Assembly (NCBI GenBank): GCA_945787015.1
Contig: CALZGM010000003.1
Span: forward strand, 95,493 to 159,492
Source of the DNA: an uncultured Roseburia sp.
GTDB taxonomy: Bacteria; Bacillota; Clostridia; Lachnospirales; Lachnospiraceae
DNA: 64,000 nucleotides
Reading direction: 5' to 3'
The position numbers and the translations under genes are program-made. Position 1 is the stretch's first letter. Every line of letters begins with the position of its first letter. Shown here piece by piece: positions 1 through 8,789 of this stretch. The notes below the pieces were generated by a model. The model ran no database searches. It was not told where the DNA came from and was given only the letters and a program-made list of their open reading frames with translations.

Positions 1-1
1 G

Positions 2-1345
2 GGTAAGCTTGGCATTGAGGCTGCATTTACAGAAAAGCCGGCGGAGACCTTAAAATATGTCTGCTATGAAGCATATACTGCCTATGTTACGAAAAAGGCA
101 ATGGAGGAAGAACTAAAAGCCACAGAAATGTATATGCTTTTTAGAGAAATCGAGATGCCTTTGGTATATACGCTGGCGGACATGGAAGAAACAGGAATTA
201 TTTTAGATACCGCAGCGTTAAAAGAATACGGAGATAAACTGGCTGTCCGCATTGCAGAATTAGAAAAACAGATATATGAGGAAGCAGGAGAAGCGTTTAA
301 CATTAATTCTCCGAAACAGCTGGGCATTATTTTATTTGAAAAATTAGCACTGCCATACGGAAAGAAAACAAAGACAGGATATTCTACAGCAGCAGAGGTA
401 TTGGAAAAACTGGCACCGGACTATCCAATCGTGGCAGATATTTTGGAATACAGACAGCTTGCAAAGTTAAAATCTACCTATGCAGATGGATTGGTACACT
501 TTGTGGCAGAGGATGGCAGGATTCATACGAACTTTAATCAGACGATTACGGTGACAGGGCGTTTGAGTAGTACGGACCCGAACCTACAGAATATTCCGAT
601 GCGAATCGAGCTTGGAAGACTGATCCGGAAAGCATTTCTTCCAAGAGAGGGATTTGTTTTTATGGATGCGGACTATTCCCAGATAGAGCTTCGTGTGCTG
701 GCACATATGTCCGGGGACGAAAAACTGATTGATGCTTACAAGCAGGCACAGGATATTCACAGGATTACTGCTTCGCAGGTGTTCCATATTCCATTTGATG
801 AAGTTACTGATTTACAACGTAGGAACGCAAAAGCAGTAAATTTCGGAATTGTATATGGTATCAGCTCTTTTGGACTAAGTCAGGACTTAAGCATCAGCAA
901 AAAAGAAGCGGAAGCCTATATTAACAGCTATTTTGAAACCTATCCTAAGATAAAAGGATTTTTGGATAAATTGGTGGCAGATGCTAAAGAAAATGGCTAT
1001 GTAACTACTATGTTTGGCAGACGAAGACCAATCCCGGAGTTAGCGAGCAGCAATTTTATGCAGCGTTCCTTTGGAGAGCGTGTGGCAATGAATGCGCCGA
1101 TTCAGGGAACTGCGGCAGATATCATAAAGATTGCCATGAACCGTGTCCATGATGCACTGATTACAAAGGGCTTAAAATCACGTCTGATTGTAACGGTACA
1201 CGATGAACTGCTGATTGAGACGGCAAAGGATGAAATCGAACAAGTACGGGAAATTTTAGTAAACGGCATGAAGCAGGCGGCAGAACTTTCTGTTACATTG
1301 GAAGTAGAGGAGCATACCGGAGAAAATTGGTATGAAGCCAAGTAG
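2..1345 (+). CDS. polA: DNA polymerase I, C-terminal part (5' end outside window)
   Basis: The reading frame is open from base 2 with no start codon needed, so the gene is cut by the window edge; about 448 C-terminal residues are present. It is the family A polymerase domain used in Okazaki-fragment maturation and repair. Visible motifs are motif A (DADYSQIELR), motif B on the O-helix (RRNAKAVNFGIVYG) and motif C (VHDELL), which carry the metal-binding Asp residues and the nucleotide-binding Lys/Tyr. The upstream part, holding any 5'-3' nuclease and the (usually inactive in Firmicutes) 3'-5' exonuclease domain, is not in view. The next gene starts 12 bases downstream, so the two probably share a transcript. 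The identification is secure; only the N-terminal domain content is unknown. Confidence 0.97.
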   Translation, partial: GKLGIEAAFTEKPAETLKYVCYEAYTAYVTKKAMEEELKATEMYMLFREIEMPLVYTLADMEETGIILDTAALKEYGDKLAVRIAELEKQIYEEAGEAFNINSPKQLGIILFEKLALPYGKKTKTGYSTAAEVLEKLAPDYPIVADILEYRQLAKLKSTYADGLVHFVAEDGRIHTNFNQTITVTGRLSSTDPNLQNIPMRIELGRLIRKAFLPREGFVFMDADYSQIELRVLAHMSGDEKLIDAYKQAQDIHRITASQVFHIPFDEVTDLQRRNAKAVNFGIVYGISSFGLSQDLSISKKEAEAYINSYFETYPKIKGFLDKLVADAKENGYVTTMFGRRRPIPELASSNFMQRSFGERVAMNAPIQGTAADIIKIAMNRVHDALITKGLKSRLIVTVHDELLIETAKDEIEQVREILVNGMKQAAELSVTLEVEEHTGENWYEAK

Positions 1346-1357
1346 GATGGAGAAGAA

Positions 1358-4018
1358 ATGAGATTTATTGGAATTACCGGCGGAGTCGGTGCAGGGAAAA
1401 GTGCGATTTTACAGTACTTAAGTGAAAAAGAGCATACAAAAGTCATGCTGGCAGATGAAATTGCCCATAACTTAATGGAGCCGGGAACGAAATGTTTTGT
1501 GCAGCTTGCGGAAAAATTTCTGGAGGAAGATATTTTTGCACCGGATGGCAGCTTTGACCGCAAAAAGCTGGCAGGTATGATTTTTTCTTCTGATGAAAAA
1601 CGTCGGAAACTGAATGCGATTGTACATCCTGCAGTGAAAGAATATGTCAGGGAACAGCTTCGAATCGAACGGGAAAAAAACGAACTGGAGTTGTTGGTTT
1701 TGGAAGCTGCACTGCTAATTGAAGAACGGTATGATGAGATTTGCGATGAATTATGGTATATTTATACAACACCGGAAAATCGCGCAAATCGTCTGATGGC
1801 GTCCAGAGGATACTCAAAGGAAAAGGTGGAGCAGATTTTTGCGAGCCAGCTACCGGAAGAAACATATCGCGAAAAGTGTAAAGTTATCATTGACAATAAT
1901 GGAGATTTATCGGAAACTTTTTTACAGATAGATCAAGCGTTGACAAAGGAGAAGATAGTCAGAATGGAACAGCCATTTGTATTTGGATTGGATATCGGGA
2001 CAAGAAATGTTGTAGGTACAGTTGGATACCGAGAGGATGAGCATAGCTTTATCGTGGTGGCGCAATGCATTATGGAGCATGAGACCAGAGCAATGATTGA
2101 CGGTCAGATTCATGATATTGGAAGGGTCGGAAAGACGATTGCAAAAGTAAAAGAGCAGCTGGAAGCCCAGATAAAACAGCCGTTAACCGAAGTGTGTATT
2201 GCTGCCGCAGGTCGTGTGTTAAAGACGATAACCGTAAATGTAGAATATGAATATCCGGAAGAAACGGTGGTAACCAATGAAGATGTACATACTCTGGATT
2301 TGCTTGGAATTGAGAAGGCACAGATGCTTTTAAAAGAACAGAATGATACGAAATATAAATTCTACTGTGTCGGTTATACCGTAGTGAAATATTATTTAAA
2401 TGATGAAATCTTTTCCAATGTAGTAGGACACAAGGCAGATAAAATTAGTGAAGATATCATAGTTACTTTCCTTCCGGAAGATGTAGTAGATGGTTTGTAT
2501 TCTGCGGTTAATCTGGCAGGACTTACGGTTGCTAATCTGACCTTAGAGCCTATTGCGGCTATTAATGTAGCGATTCCGGAAGCTTTCCGTATGTTAAATA
2601 TTGCTTTGGTGGATATTGGAGCGGGAACTTCCGATATTTCTGTAACAAAGGACGGCAGTATCATTGCTTATGGAATGATTCCATTAGCCGGTGACGAGTT
2701 AACAGATTTGATTGTGCAAAATTATCTGGTTGATTTTAAAACGGCGGAGCAGATTAAGCTTGCCAGCGGAAGCGGGGAGCCGATTACCTATAAGGATATT
2801 ATGTTGATTGAACATACCATTCCGGCAGAAGAGGTATGGGAGCTGACAGCACCGGTTGTAGACCGTATGACTAGTGCAGTTGCAGCTAAAATTAAAGAAT
2901 TGAATGGGGATAAATCTGTCAGCGCAGCGTTCATTGTAGGCGGAGGCGGAAAAATCCATGGCTATACCGAGATGCTTGCGGAAAAACTTTCCATTGTGAA
3001 AGAGCGTGTGGCATTGCGAGGCGAGGAAGTGTTGCAGGAGGTTCATTTTGAACAGGAAGGAATTAAAAAGGATCCATTACTGGTAACACCAATCGGTATC
3101 TGCCTGAATTATTACGACCAGCATAATAGCTTTATTATGGTGCATATCAATGGAGAGCGCATTAAGCTCTATAATAATAGCAAGCTGACGATTATGGATG
3201 CAGCATTACAGGCAGGCTTCCAAAACGAAGATTTGTTCCCGAAACGCGGAAAAGAGATTCACTATACGGTAAATGGTGTGAATCGGGTAATCAGAGGTGT
3301 GGCAGGCGAATCTGCAATTATTACGATGAATGGGAAACAGGTTGGAATTACTGCGCCTTTAGAGCCAAATGCTGAAATTGAAATTGTCTTGTCTACACGC
3401 GGCGAAGATGCGGTACGTCAGGTGAACCAACTGGAAGAGTTCCAAGGACAGGAAGTAAGCTTTATCGTTAATGGTAAAAAAATAGTCTGTCCGAAATTTG
3501 TAGAGGTAAATGGCAGGTTAGAGCCTGGTACCTATGAGATTATGGATGGAGATTCGATTGAGACAAGACCATTCTATACGGTTGCGCAGGTAGCGGAGTT
3601 TATGGATGTGAAAATAGATATGACACAGGAAGTCCGTGTAAATAATCTTGAAGTGGGAACGGATGCACTTGTCTATGATAATTTTTCCATTGAATGGGCA
3701 ACATTGGATTTTGCAGAAGCAGAGGAACAATCTGTGGAACAGAACATAGATGAGATGCCGGAGGAAGAAAAAGCCACAGAGGATGAAGTGCCGGTTCCTA
3801 AGTTAATCAAGGATGTGCAGGTGTATATCAATGGAATCCCTGTTTTATTGGAAGGCAAAAGTGAATACATATTTGTAGATATTTTCGATTTTTATGCCTT
3901 TGACTTAAATGCCGGAAATGGAAGAGAGATTATTACAAAATTAAATGGAGAAAATGCACAGTTTACGGCTGTCCTGAAGGAAGGCGACCGTATTGAACTG
4001 GCTTGGAAAGAGTTTTAA
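1358..4018 (+). CDS. coaE: Dephospho-CoA kinase fused to an FtsA/PilM-like actin-fold ATPase
   Basis: Residues 1 to about 200 are a full-length dephospho-CoA kinase (last step of CoA synthesis), with P-loop GGVGAGKS near residue 8 and the usual 200-residue length. Residues about 203-886 form a separate protein type. It has an actin-like ATPase core of the FtsA family (phosphate-1 GLDIGTRNVVG, phosphate-2 VDIGAGTSDIS, adenosine motif VGGGGKIHG), then a long C-terminal region of about 340 residues containing an acidic linker and no recognisable FtsA membrane-targeting helix. The frame is continuous, with no stop between the two. An in-frame ATG at 1964 (residue 203) is preceded by AAGGAGA at 1946-1952, a good ribosome binding site, so the second half may also be made alone. 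In related bacteria I expect two genes; here they are joined, or the stop was lost. Only the CoaE half justifies the symbol. The role of the actin-like half is unproven. Confidence 0.9.
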   Translation: MRFIGITGGVGAGKSAILQYLSEKEHTKVMLADEIAHNLMEPGTKCFVQLAEKFLEEDIFAPDGSFDRKKLAGMIFSSDEKRRKLNAIVHPAVKEYVREQLRIEREKNELELLVLEAALLIEERYDEICDELWYIYTTPENRANRLMASRGYSKEKVEQIFASQLPEETYREKCKVIIDNNGDLSETFLQIDQALTKEKIVRMEQPFVFGLDIGTRNVVGTVGYREDEHSFIVVAQCIMEHETRAMIDGQIHDIGRVGKTIAKVKEQLEAQIKQPLTEVCIAAAGRVLKTITVNVEYEYPEETVVTNEDVHTLDLLGIEKAQMLLKEQNDTKYKFYCVGYTVVKYYLNDEIFSNVVGHKADKISEDIIVTFLPEDVVDGLYSAVNLAGLTVANLTLEPIAAINVAIPEAFRMLNIALVDIGAGTSDISVTKDGSIIAYGMIPLAGDELTDLIVQNYLVDFKTAEQIKLASGSGEPITYKDIMLIEHTIPAEEVWELTAPVVDRMTSAVAAKIKELNGDKSVSAAFIVGGGGKIHGYTEMLAEKLSIVKERVALRGEEVLQEVHFEQEGIKKDPLLVTPIGICLNYYDQHNSFIMVHINGERIKLYNNSKLTIMDAALQAGFQNEDLFPKRGKEIHYTVNGVNRVIRGVAGESAIITMNGKQVGITAPLEPNAEIEIVLSTRGEDAVRQVNQLEEFQGQEVSFIVNGKKIVCPKFVEVNGRLEPGTYEIMDGDSIETRPFYTVAQVAEFMDVKIDMTQEVRVNNLEVGTDALVYDNFSIEWATLDFAEAEEQSVEQNIDEMPEEEKATEDEVPVPKLIKDVQVYINGIPVLLEGKSEYIFVDIFDFYAFDLNAGNGREIITKLNGENAQFTAVLKEGDRIELAWKEF

Positions 4019-4021
4019 GTT

Positions 4022-4819
4022 ATGGAATTATGCAGCATTGCAAGCGGCAGTAGTGGAAATTGTATTTATGTGGGCACGGAAGGAAGCCATATTTTAATTG
4101 ATGCCGGAATCAGCGGCAAGCGCATCGAAGAGGGATTAAATAGCTTAGAACTGAAAACGGCAGATATACAGGGAATTCTGGTGACACATGAGCATATTGA
4201 CCACATCGCAGGACTGGGTGTTCTGGCAAGAAGATATGGAATCCCTCTTTATGCCACAGGTGGTACAATCGAAGCGGTAAAACAGACCAAGTCCATAGGA
4301 GTAATTGAGGACTCGTTATTTTGTGTGATTGAACCGGAAACTACGTTTACCATCGGAGACATGACGATTGAGCCGATTGCCATCTCTCATGATGCGGCAG
4401 CTCCGGTTGCTTATAAAATCAGGCAGGGGGAAAAGTCTGCAGCGGTAATGACGGATTTGGGGACCTACGATGAAAAAATAGTACAGAAACTGAAACAGTT
4501 AGATGTGCTGCTACTAGAAGCAAATCATGATGTGCGCATGCTACAACTTGGACCTTATCCATATCCGCTGAAACAGCGTATCTTAGGAAATAAGGGACAT
4601 TTATCCAATGAGAATAGTGGCAGGCTTCTTAGTGAAGTACTGCATGATAATTTTAAAACCGTTATTTTAGGACATTTAAGCAAGGAGAATAATTACCCGG
4701 ATTTGGCATATGAAACAGTTCGCGTGGAAGTGGATATGAGCGACAACCCGTATCGGGCAGATGATTTTCCGATGTATGTTGCAAAGAGGGATCAGTTATC
4801 CTGCAGAGTTGCTTTTTAA
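4022..4819 (+). CDS. walJ: MBL-fold metallohydrolase, WalJ/YycJ family
   Basis: A 265-residue metallo-beta-lactamase-fold protein. The metal-binding signature THEHIDH lies near residue 57, and the N-terminus CSIASGSSGNC is typical of the YycJ/WalJ family, whose members are nuclease-like hydrolases linked to cell-wall and DNA-repair phenotypes in Firmicutes. It begins 3 bases after the previous stop, so it is probably co-transcribed with the coaE fusion. It is not next to walKR here, so the WalJ name rests on sequence type alone. The substrate is unknown. Confidence 0.85.
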   Translation: MELCSIASGSSGNCIYVGTEGSHILIDAGISGKRIEEGLNSLELKTADIQGILVTHEHIDHIAGLGVLARRYGIPLYATGGTIEAVKQTKSIGVIEDSLFCVIEPETTFTIGDMTIEPIAISHDAAAPVAYKIRQGEKSAAVMTDLGTYDEKIVQKLKQLDVLLLEANHDVRMLQLGPYPYPLKQRILGNKGHLSNENSGRLLSEVLHDNFKTVILGHLSKENNYPDLAYETVRVEVDMSDNPYRADDFPMYVAKRDQLSCRVAF

Positions 4820-4837
4820 AAAGACATATGATAAGAT
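4809..4837 (+). promoter_or_regulatory. Putative sigma-A promoter for the ACT/PFL pair
   Basis: TTGCTT (4809-4814) and TAAGAT (4832-4837) are separated by exactly 17 bases. The -35 box overlaps the last codons of walJ. The predicted start near 4844 leaves a 40-base leader before the ACT-domain gene. Confidence 0.5.
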
Positions 4838-4883
4838 AGTGGGAAAATACGTTAAAGTGCTAAAGTGCCAGATGGAGGTTAGA

Positions 4884-5168
4884 ATGGAAAACAACGCAGA
4901 GAAGACAATTATCACAGTAGTTGGAAAAGATACGGTTGGAATTATTGCAAAGGTTTGTACTTACCTTTCAGAGAATAAAATTAATGTATTAGACATTTCC
5001 CAGACCATTGTATCCGGTTATTTTAATATGATGATGATTGTAGACAGAAGTGCAGCTACAAAATCTTTTGCAGACTGTCAAAAAGAGTTAGATGTGCTTG
5101 GCGAAGAAATTGGAGTGTCCATTAAGTGCCAGCGTGCAGAGATTTTTGATATGATGCATAGAATCTAA
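4884..5168 (+). CDS. ACT domain-containing protein (UPF0237 family)
   Basis: A 94-residue single ACT domain starting [17 protein letters not shown], the regulatory ligand-binding fold found in amino-acid enzymes and GcvR-like proteins. The ATG at 4884 is chosen because GGAGG lies at 4874-4878; longer in-frame starts run back into walJ. It is followed after 25 bases by the PFL-family (UPF0210) gene, and this two-gene pairing is widespread in Firmicutes and archaea. The ligand and function of the pair are unknown to me. Confidence 0.88.
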   Translation: MENNAEKTIITVVGKDTVGIIAKVCTYLSENKINVLDISQTIVSGYFNMMMIVDRSAATKSFADCQKELDVLGEEIGVSIKCQRAEIFDMMHRI

Positions 5169-5193
5169 GCGAATCGATAGTGGGAGAATGACA

Positions 5194-6558
5194 ATGATTA
5201 ACAGATATGAGGTATTTGAGACAAATAATATGGTAGAGCACGAAAATCTTGACGTGCGTACCATTACCATCGGAATCAGTCTCTTAGAGTGTATTGATTC
5301 TGATTTGAATAAGTTAAATGAAAACATTTATAACCGCATTACTACAGTAGCAAAGGATTTAGCATCGGTAGGTGAAAAAATTGAACGGGAATTCGGAATT
5401 CCGATTGTAAATAAGCGTATTTCCGTAACGCCAATCGCTTTAGTCGGCGGTTCCGCCTGCAAAAAACCGGAGGATTTTGTGACAATTGCAAAAACCTTAG
5501 ATCGTGCAGCCGAGACGGTGGGTGCGAATTTAATCGGTGGATATTCTGCGCTGGTTAGCAAAGGAATGACAACTGCGGACGAAATGCTGATTCGTTCCAT
5601 TCCGAAGGCACTTTGCAGTACGCAACGTGTGTGCAGTTCGGTCAATTTAGCCTCCACGAAGACCGGTATCAATATGGATGCGGTGAAGTTGATGGGTGAG
5701 ATTTTATTAGAAGTAGCAGAAGAATCAAAAGACAGGGACTCTGTTGACTGTATGAAACTGGTAGTATTCTGTAATGCGCCGGATGACAACCCGTTTATGG
5801 CAGGTGCTTTCCATGGCGTCACAGAAGCAGATGCCATTATTAATGTCGGTGTCAGCGGACCCGGTGTTGTAAAAACCGCCTTGGAAAAGGTGCGTGGTGA
5901 GAATTTTGAGGTCCTTTGTGAGACCATTAAAAAGACCGCATTTAAGGTTACCCGTGTCGGCCAGCTTGTAGCCCAGGAAGCATCCAGACAGCTTGGTATT
6001 CCATTTGGTATCGTAGACCTATCGCTTGCTCCGACTCCGGCAGTTGGTGACAGTGTGGCTGATATTCTTTGTGAAATCGGTTTAGAGTATGCAGGTGCAC
6101 CCGGTACGACTGCAGCTTTAGCACTTTTAAATGATCAGGTGAAGAAGGGCGGCGTTATGGCTTCCTCTTATGTGGGCGGATTAAGTGGTGCATTTATTCC
6201 TGTAAGTGAAGACCAGGGAATGATTAATGCAGTGGAAGCCGGTGCAATTACTTTAGAAAAGCTGGAAGCAATGACCTGCGTATGTTCCGTAGGACTTGAC
6301 ATGATTGCGATTCCCGGTGATACTAAAGCTACCACTATTTCCGGTATTATTGCAGATGAAATGGCACTTGGAATGATTAATCAAAAGACTACAGCAGCGC
6401 GTTTGATTCCGGTCATTGGAAAGGGTGTGGGTGAGAGTGTTGAATTTGGCGGTTTATTTGGTTATGCACCAATTATGCCGGTAAATCAGTTCTCCTGCGA
6501 TGATTTTATCAATCGTGGCGGAAGAATTCCGGCTCCGATTCATAGCTTTAAGAATTAG
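5194..6558 (+). CDS. PFL family protein (UPF0210/DUF711)
   Basis: A 454-residue protein of the UPF0210 family, whose structure resembles pyruvate formate-lyase/ribonucleotide reductase barrels but whose reaction is not established. The ATG at 5194 is preferred over the one at 5188 because GGGAG (5182-5186) then has a 7-base spacing. It is glycine-rich with many conserved small-residue loops ([28 protein letters not shown]). It lies directly behind the ACT-domain gene, suggesting that protein is a regulatory partner. A hairpin with a T-run follows at 6653. Confidence 0.88.
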   Translation: MINRYEVFETNNMVEHENLDVRTITIGISLLECIDSDLNKLNENIYNRITTVAKDLASVGEKIEREFGIPIVNKRISVTPIALVGGSACKKPEDFVTIAKTLDRAAETVGANLIGGYSALVSKGMTTADEMLIRSIPKALCSTQRVCSSVNLASTKTGINMDAVKLMGEILLEVAEESKDRDSVDCMKLVVFCNAPDDNPFMAGAFHGVTEADAIINVGVSGPGVVKTALEKVRGENFEVLCETIKKTAFKVTRVGQLVAQEASRQLGIPFGIVDLSLAPTPAVGDSVADILCEIGLEYAGAPGTTAALALLNDQVKKGGVMASSYVGGLSGAFIPVSEDQGMINAVEAGAITLEKLEAMTCVCSVGLDMIAIPGDTKATTISGIIADEMALGMINQKTTAARLIPVIGKGVGESVEFGGLFGYAPIMPVNQFSCDDFINRGGRIPAPIHSFKN

Positions 6559-6621
6559 AACTATTAGTTGTACTTATGAAATTAAGTAAATAAATTCATG
6601 AGGCTAATAAACTGATATACA

Positions 6622-6650
6622 TTGTAAAAACAATATGGAGATGATAGAAT
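6622..6650 (+). promoter_or_regulatory. purO: Putative promoter for the purO-purV pair
   Basis: TTGTAA (6622-6627) and TAGAAT (6645-6650) have a 17-base spacer. The predicted start near 6657 falls inside the hairpin at 6653-6675, so transcripts from this promoter would contain only part of that hairpin. Confidence 0.45.
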
Positions 6651-6652
6651 AG

Positions 6653-6683
6653 GGTTGGAAACTTGCTTTCCAACCTTATTTTT
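6653..6683 (+). terminator. Rho-independent terminator after the PFL gene
   Basis: The 9-bp perfect stem GGTTGGAAA / TTTCCAACC has a 5-base loop and is followed by TTATTTTT. It can end transcripts from the ACT/PFL pair. It sits 37 bases before the purO start codon, so read-through control of purO is also possible. Confidence 0.75.
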
Positions 6684-6719
6684 GCAACAAAAGAGAATCA
6701 CTATCATATGGAGGTTACT

Positions 6720-7436
6720 ATGAAATTATTATCATTAAAAGAGGAATTAGCTGGAAATTCTTATCCGGGACGTGGAATCGTAATTGGTAAATCAAAGGAT
6801 GGAAAACATGCTGTAACTGCATACTTCATCATGGGAAGAAGTGAAAACAGCCGTAATCGTGTATTTGTAGAAGACGGTGAAGGCATTCGCACACAGGCTT
6901 TTGACCCTTCTAAACTTAGTGATCCAAGCTTAATTATATATGCGCCGGTACGGGTACTTGGCAATAAGACCATCGTAACAAACGGTGACCAGACAGATAC
7001 CATTTATGAATTGATGGATAAACAACAGACCTTTGAACAGGCACTTCGTACCAGAGAGTTCGAGCCGGATGGTCCAAACTATACACCGAGAATTTCAGGT
7101 ATCATGCACATTGAAAATGGAACATACAATTATGCAATGTCTATTTTAAAGAGCAATAATGGCAATCCGGATGCTTGCAACCGTTATACCTTTGCTTACC
7201 AGAATCCGGTAGCGGGCGAAGCACATTTTATTCATACCTATATGGGCGATGGCAATCCGCTTCCAAGTTTTGAAGGAGAACCAAAGTGGGTTGCATTAGA
7301 GGGAGAAGATATCGATACCTTCACAAATATGGTATGGGAGAACTTAAACGAAGAAAATAAAGTATCTTTATTTGTAAGATACATTGATATTGAAACAGGC
7401 AAGTACGAGACGAGAATTGTAAATAAAAATCAATAG
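6720..7436 (+). CDS. purO: IMP cyclohydrolase, PurO type
   Basis: A 238-residue protein of the archaeal-type IMP cyclohydrolase family, closing FAICAR to IMP in the last step of purine synthesis. The N-terminal GRGIVIGKSKDGKHAVTAYF and the string SENSRNRVF are family features, and the length is close to the usual 200-240. The ATG at 6720 is used because GGAGG lies 5-9 bases ahead of it; a longer start at 6663 lies inside the terminator hairpin. The next gene, 11 bases on, is a stand-alone AICAR transformylase, so together they replace the two-domain PurH. Confidence 0.85.
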   Translation: MKLLSLKEELAGNSYPGRGIVIGKSKDGKHAVTAYFIMGRSENSRNRVFVEDGEGIRTQAFDPSKLSDPSLIIYAPVRVLGNKTIVTNGDQTDTIYELMDKQQTFEQALRTREFEPDGPNYTPRISGIMHIENGTYNYAMSILKSNNGNPDACNRYTFAYQNPVAGEAHFIHTYMGDGNPLPSFEGEPKWVALEGEDIDTFTNMVWENLNEENKVSLFVRYIDIETGKYETRIVNKNQ

Positions 7437-7447
7437 GAGAGAAAAAC

Positions 7448-8626
7448 ATGAAAGAATTAGAATTAAAATATGGCTGTAACCCAAACCAGAAGCCTTCCAG
7501 AATCTATATGGAAGAGGGCGAACTTCCAATCAAAGTATTAAACGGAAAACCGGGATACATCAATTTCCTGGATGCATTTAACGGCTGGCAGTTAGTAAGT
7601 GAATTAAAGAAAGCAACCGGACTTCCGGCAGCTACTTCCTTCAAACACGTATCACCGGCAGGTGCAGCAGTTGGTCTTCCATTATCAGATGTAGAGAGAA
7701 AAATTTACTGGGTTGATGATATGGATGTAGAGTTCACCCCGCTTGCAAATGCATATATCCGCGCAAGAGGCGCAGACAGAATGTCTTCTTTCGGTGATTT
7801 CATTTCATTATCAGATGTTTGTGATAAAGAAACCGCATTAGTCATCAAACGTGAAGTGTCAGACGGTGTGATTGCTCCGGGCTACACAGACGAAGCATTA
7901 GAAATCTTAAAAGCGAAGAAAAAAGGCAATTACAACGTCATTGAAATTGATCCTAATTATGTTCCGGCTCCAACCGAACGAAAAGAAGTATTTGGCATCA
8001 CCTTTGAACAGGGCAGAAACGAATTGGTCATTGACGAGCATTTCTTTGACAACATTGTAACCGAGAGTAAAGAACTTCCGGAACAGGCTAAGATTGACCT
8101 CGCAATCGCTATGATTACTTTGAAATATACACAGTCTAACTCTGTATGTTATGTAAAAGGCGGACAGGCAATCGGCATCGGTGCAGGACAGCAGTCCAGA
8201 ATCCATTGTACCAGACTTGCAGGAAGCAAGGCTGATAACTGGTGGTTACGTCAGTCCCCGAAGGTTTTAGGTCTTCAGTTCTTAGACAAGATTGGTCGTG
8301 CTGACAGAGATAACGCCATTGATTTATACATCGGTGAAGATTACATGGATGTTTTGGCAGATGGCGCATGGGAGAACATTTTCAAAGAAAAACCGGAAGT
8401 GTTTACAGCAGAAGAGAAACGCGCATGGTTAGACAAGAATACAAACGTAGCGCTTGGTTCCGATGCATTCTTCCCGTTCGGCGACAACGTAGAACGTGCT
8501 CACAGAAGCGGAGTAAGCTATATCGCTCAGCCGGGCGGTTCTATCCGTGATGATCATGTCATTGATACCTGTAACAAATATGGTATTACCATGGCATTTA
8601 CAGGAATTAGATTGTTCCATCACTAG
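7448..8626 (+). CDS. purV: Stand-alone AICAR transformylase (PurH-like transformylase domain, PurV)
   Basis: This 392-residue protein matches only the AICAR formyltransferase half of PurH; the N-terminal MGS-like cyclohydrolase domain is absent. It transfers a formyl group from 10-formyl-THF to AICAR. Recognisable segments are LKYGCNPNQKPS at the start, SFKHVSPAGAAVG near residue 64, and the C-terminal part containing FFPFGDNVERA and YIAQPGGSIRDD. The SD AGGAGAG lies a few bases before the ATG. It follows purO closely, and a clear terminator ends the unit. The folate operon at 53.6-57 kb supplies the cofactor, although the two are not adjacent. Confidence 0.9.
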   Translation: MKELELKYGCNPNQKPSRIYMEEGELPIKVLNGKPGYINFLDAFNGWQLVSELKKATGLPAATSFKHVSPAGAAVGLPLSDVERKIYWVDDMDVEFTPLANAYIRARGADRMSSFGDFISLSDVCDKETALVIKREVSDGVIAPGYTDEALEILKAKKKGNYNVIEIDPNYVPAPTERKEVFGITFEQGRNELVIDEHFFDNIVTESKELPEQAKIDLAIAMITLKYTQSNSVCYVKGGQAIGIGAGQQSRIHCTRLAGSKADNWWLRQSPKVLGLQFLDKIGRADRDNAIDLYIGEDYMDVLADGAWENIFKEKPEVFTAEEKRAWLDKNTNVALGSDAFFPFGDNVERAHRSGVSYIAQPGGSIRDDHVIDTCNKYGITMAFTGIRLFHH

Positions 8627-8642
8627 AAACAAAAACACAAAG

Positions 8643-8684
8643 ACCTTGCAACGATGCAAATAAAACATCGTGCAAGGTTTTTTT
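8643..8684 (+). terminator. Rho-independent terminator of purO-purV
   Basis: The stem ACCTTGCA-(A)-CGATG pairs with CATCG-TGCAAGGT, with one bulged A, a 9-base loop and then TTTTTT. It lies 17 bases after the purV stop codon. Confidence 0.9.
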
Positions 8685-8707
8685 GATATAAGAATTAGTT
8701 AAGCTGC

Positions 8708-8736
8708 TTGACGGTATTATAAATTAGCTGTATAGT
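8708..8736 (+). promoter_or_regulatory. Promoter of the hydrogenase-chemoreceptor gene
   Basis: TTGACG (8708-8713) and TATAGT (8731-8736) have a 17-base spacer, a near-consensus sigma-A promoter. The predicted start near 8743 gives a leader of about 47 bases with AAGGAG at 8771-8776. The gene therefore has its own promoter between two terminator-like structures. Confidence 0.7.
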
Positions 8737-8789
8737 TGAGTTATAGGTGCATTGGGGAATAGATTCAATGAAGGAGAAAAGGTATATAT

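Noticed and set aside
4761-4883. Longer N-terminus for the ACT-domain protein
   Set aside because: The extra residues overlap walJ in another frame and a putative promoter; the ATG at 4884 has a GGAGG site.
5328-5927. A 199-codon open frame antisense to the PFL-family gene
   Set aside because: It is fully inside a strongly conserved gene, lacks a ribosome binding site, and its translation has the low-complexity Ser/Thr/Ala look typical of antisense shadows.
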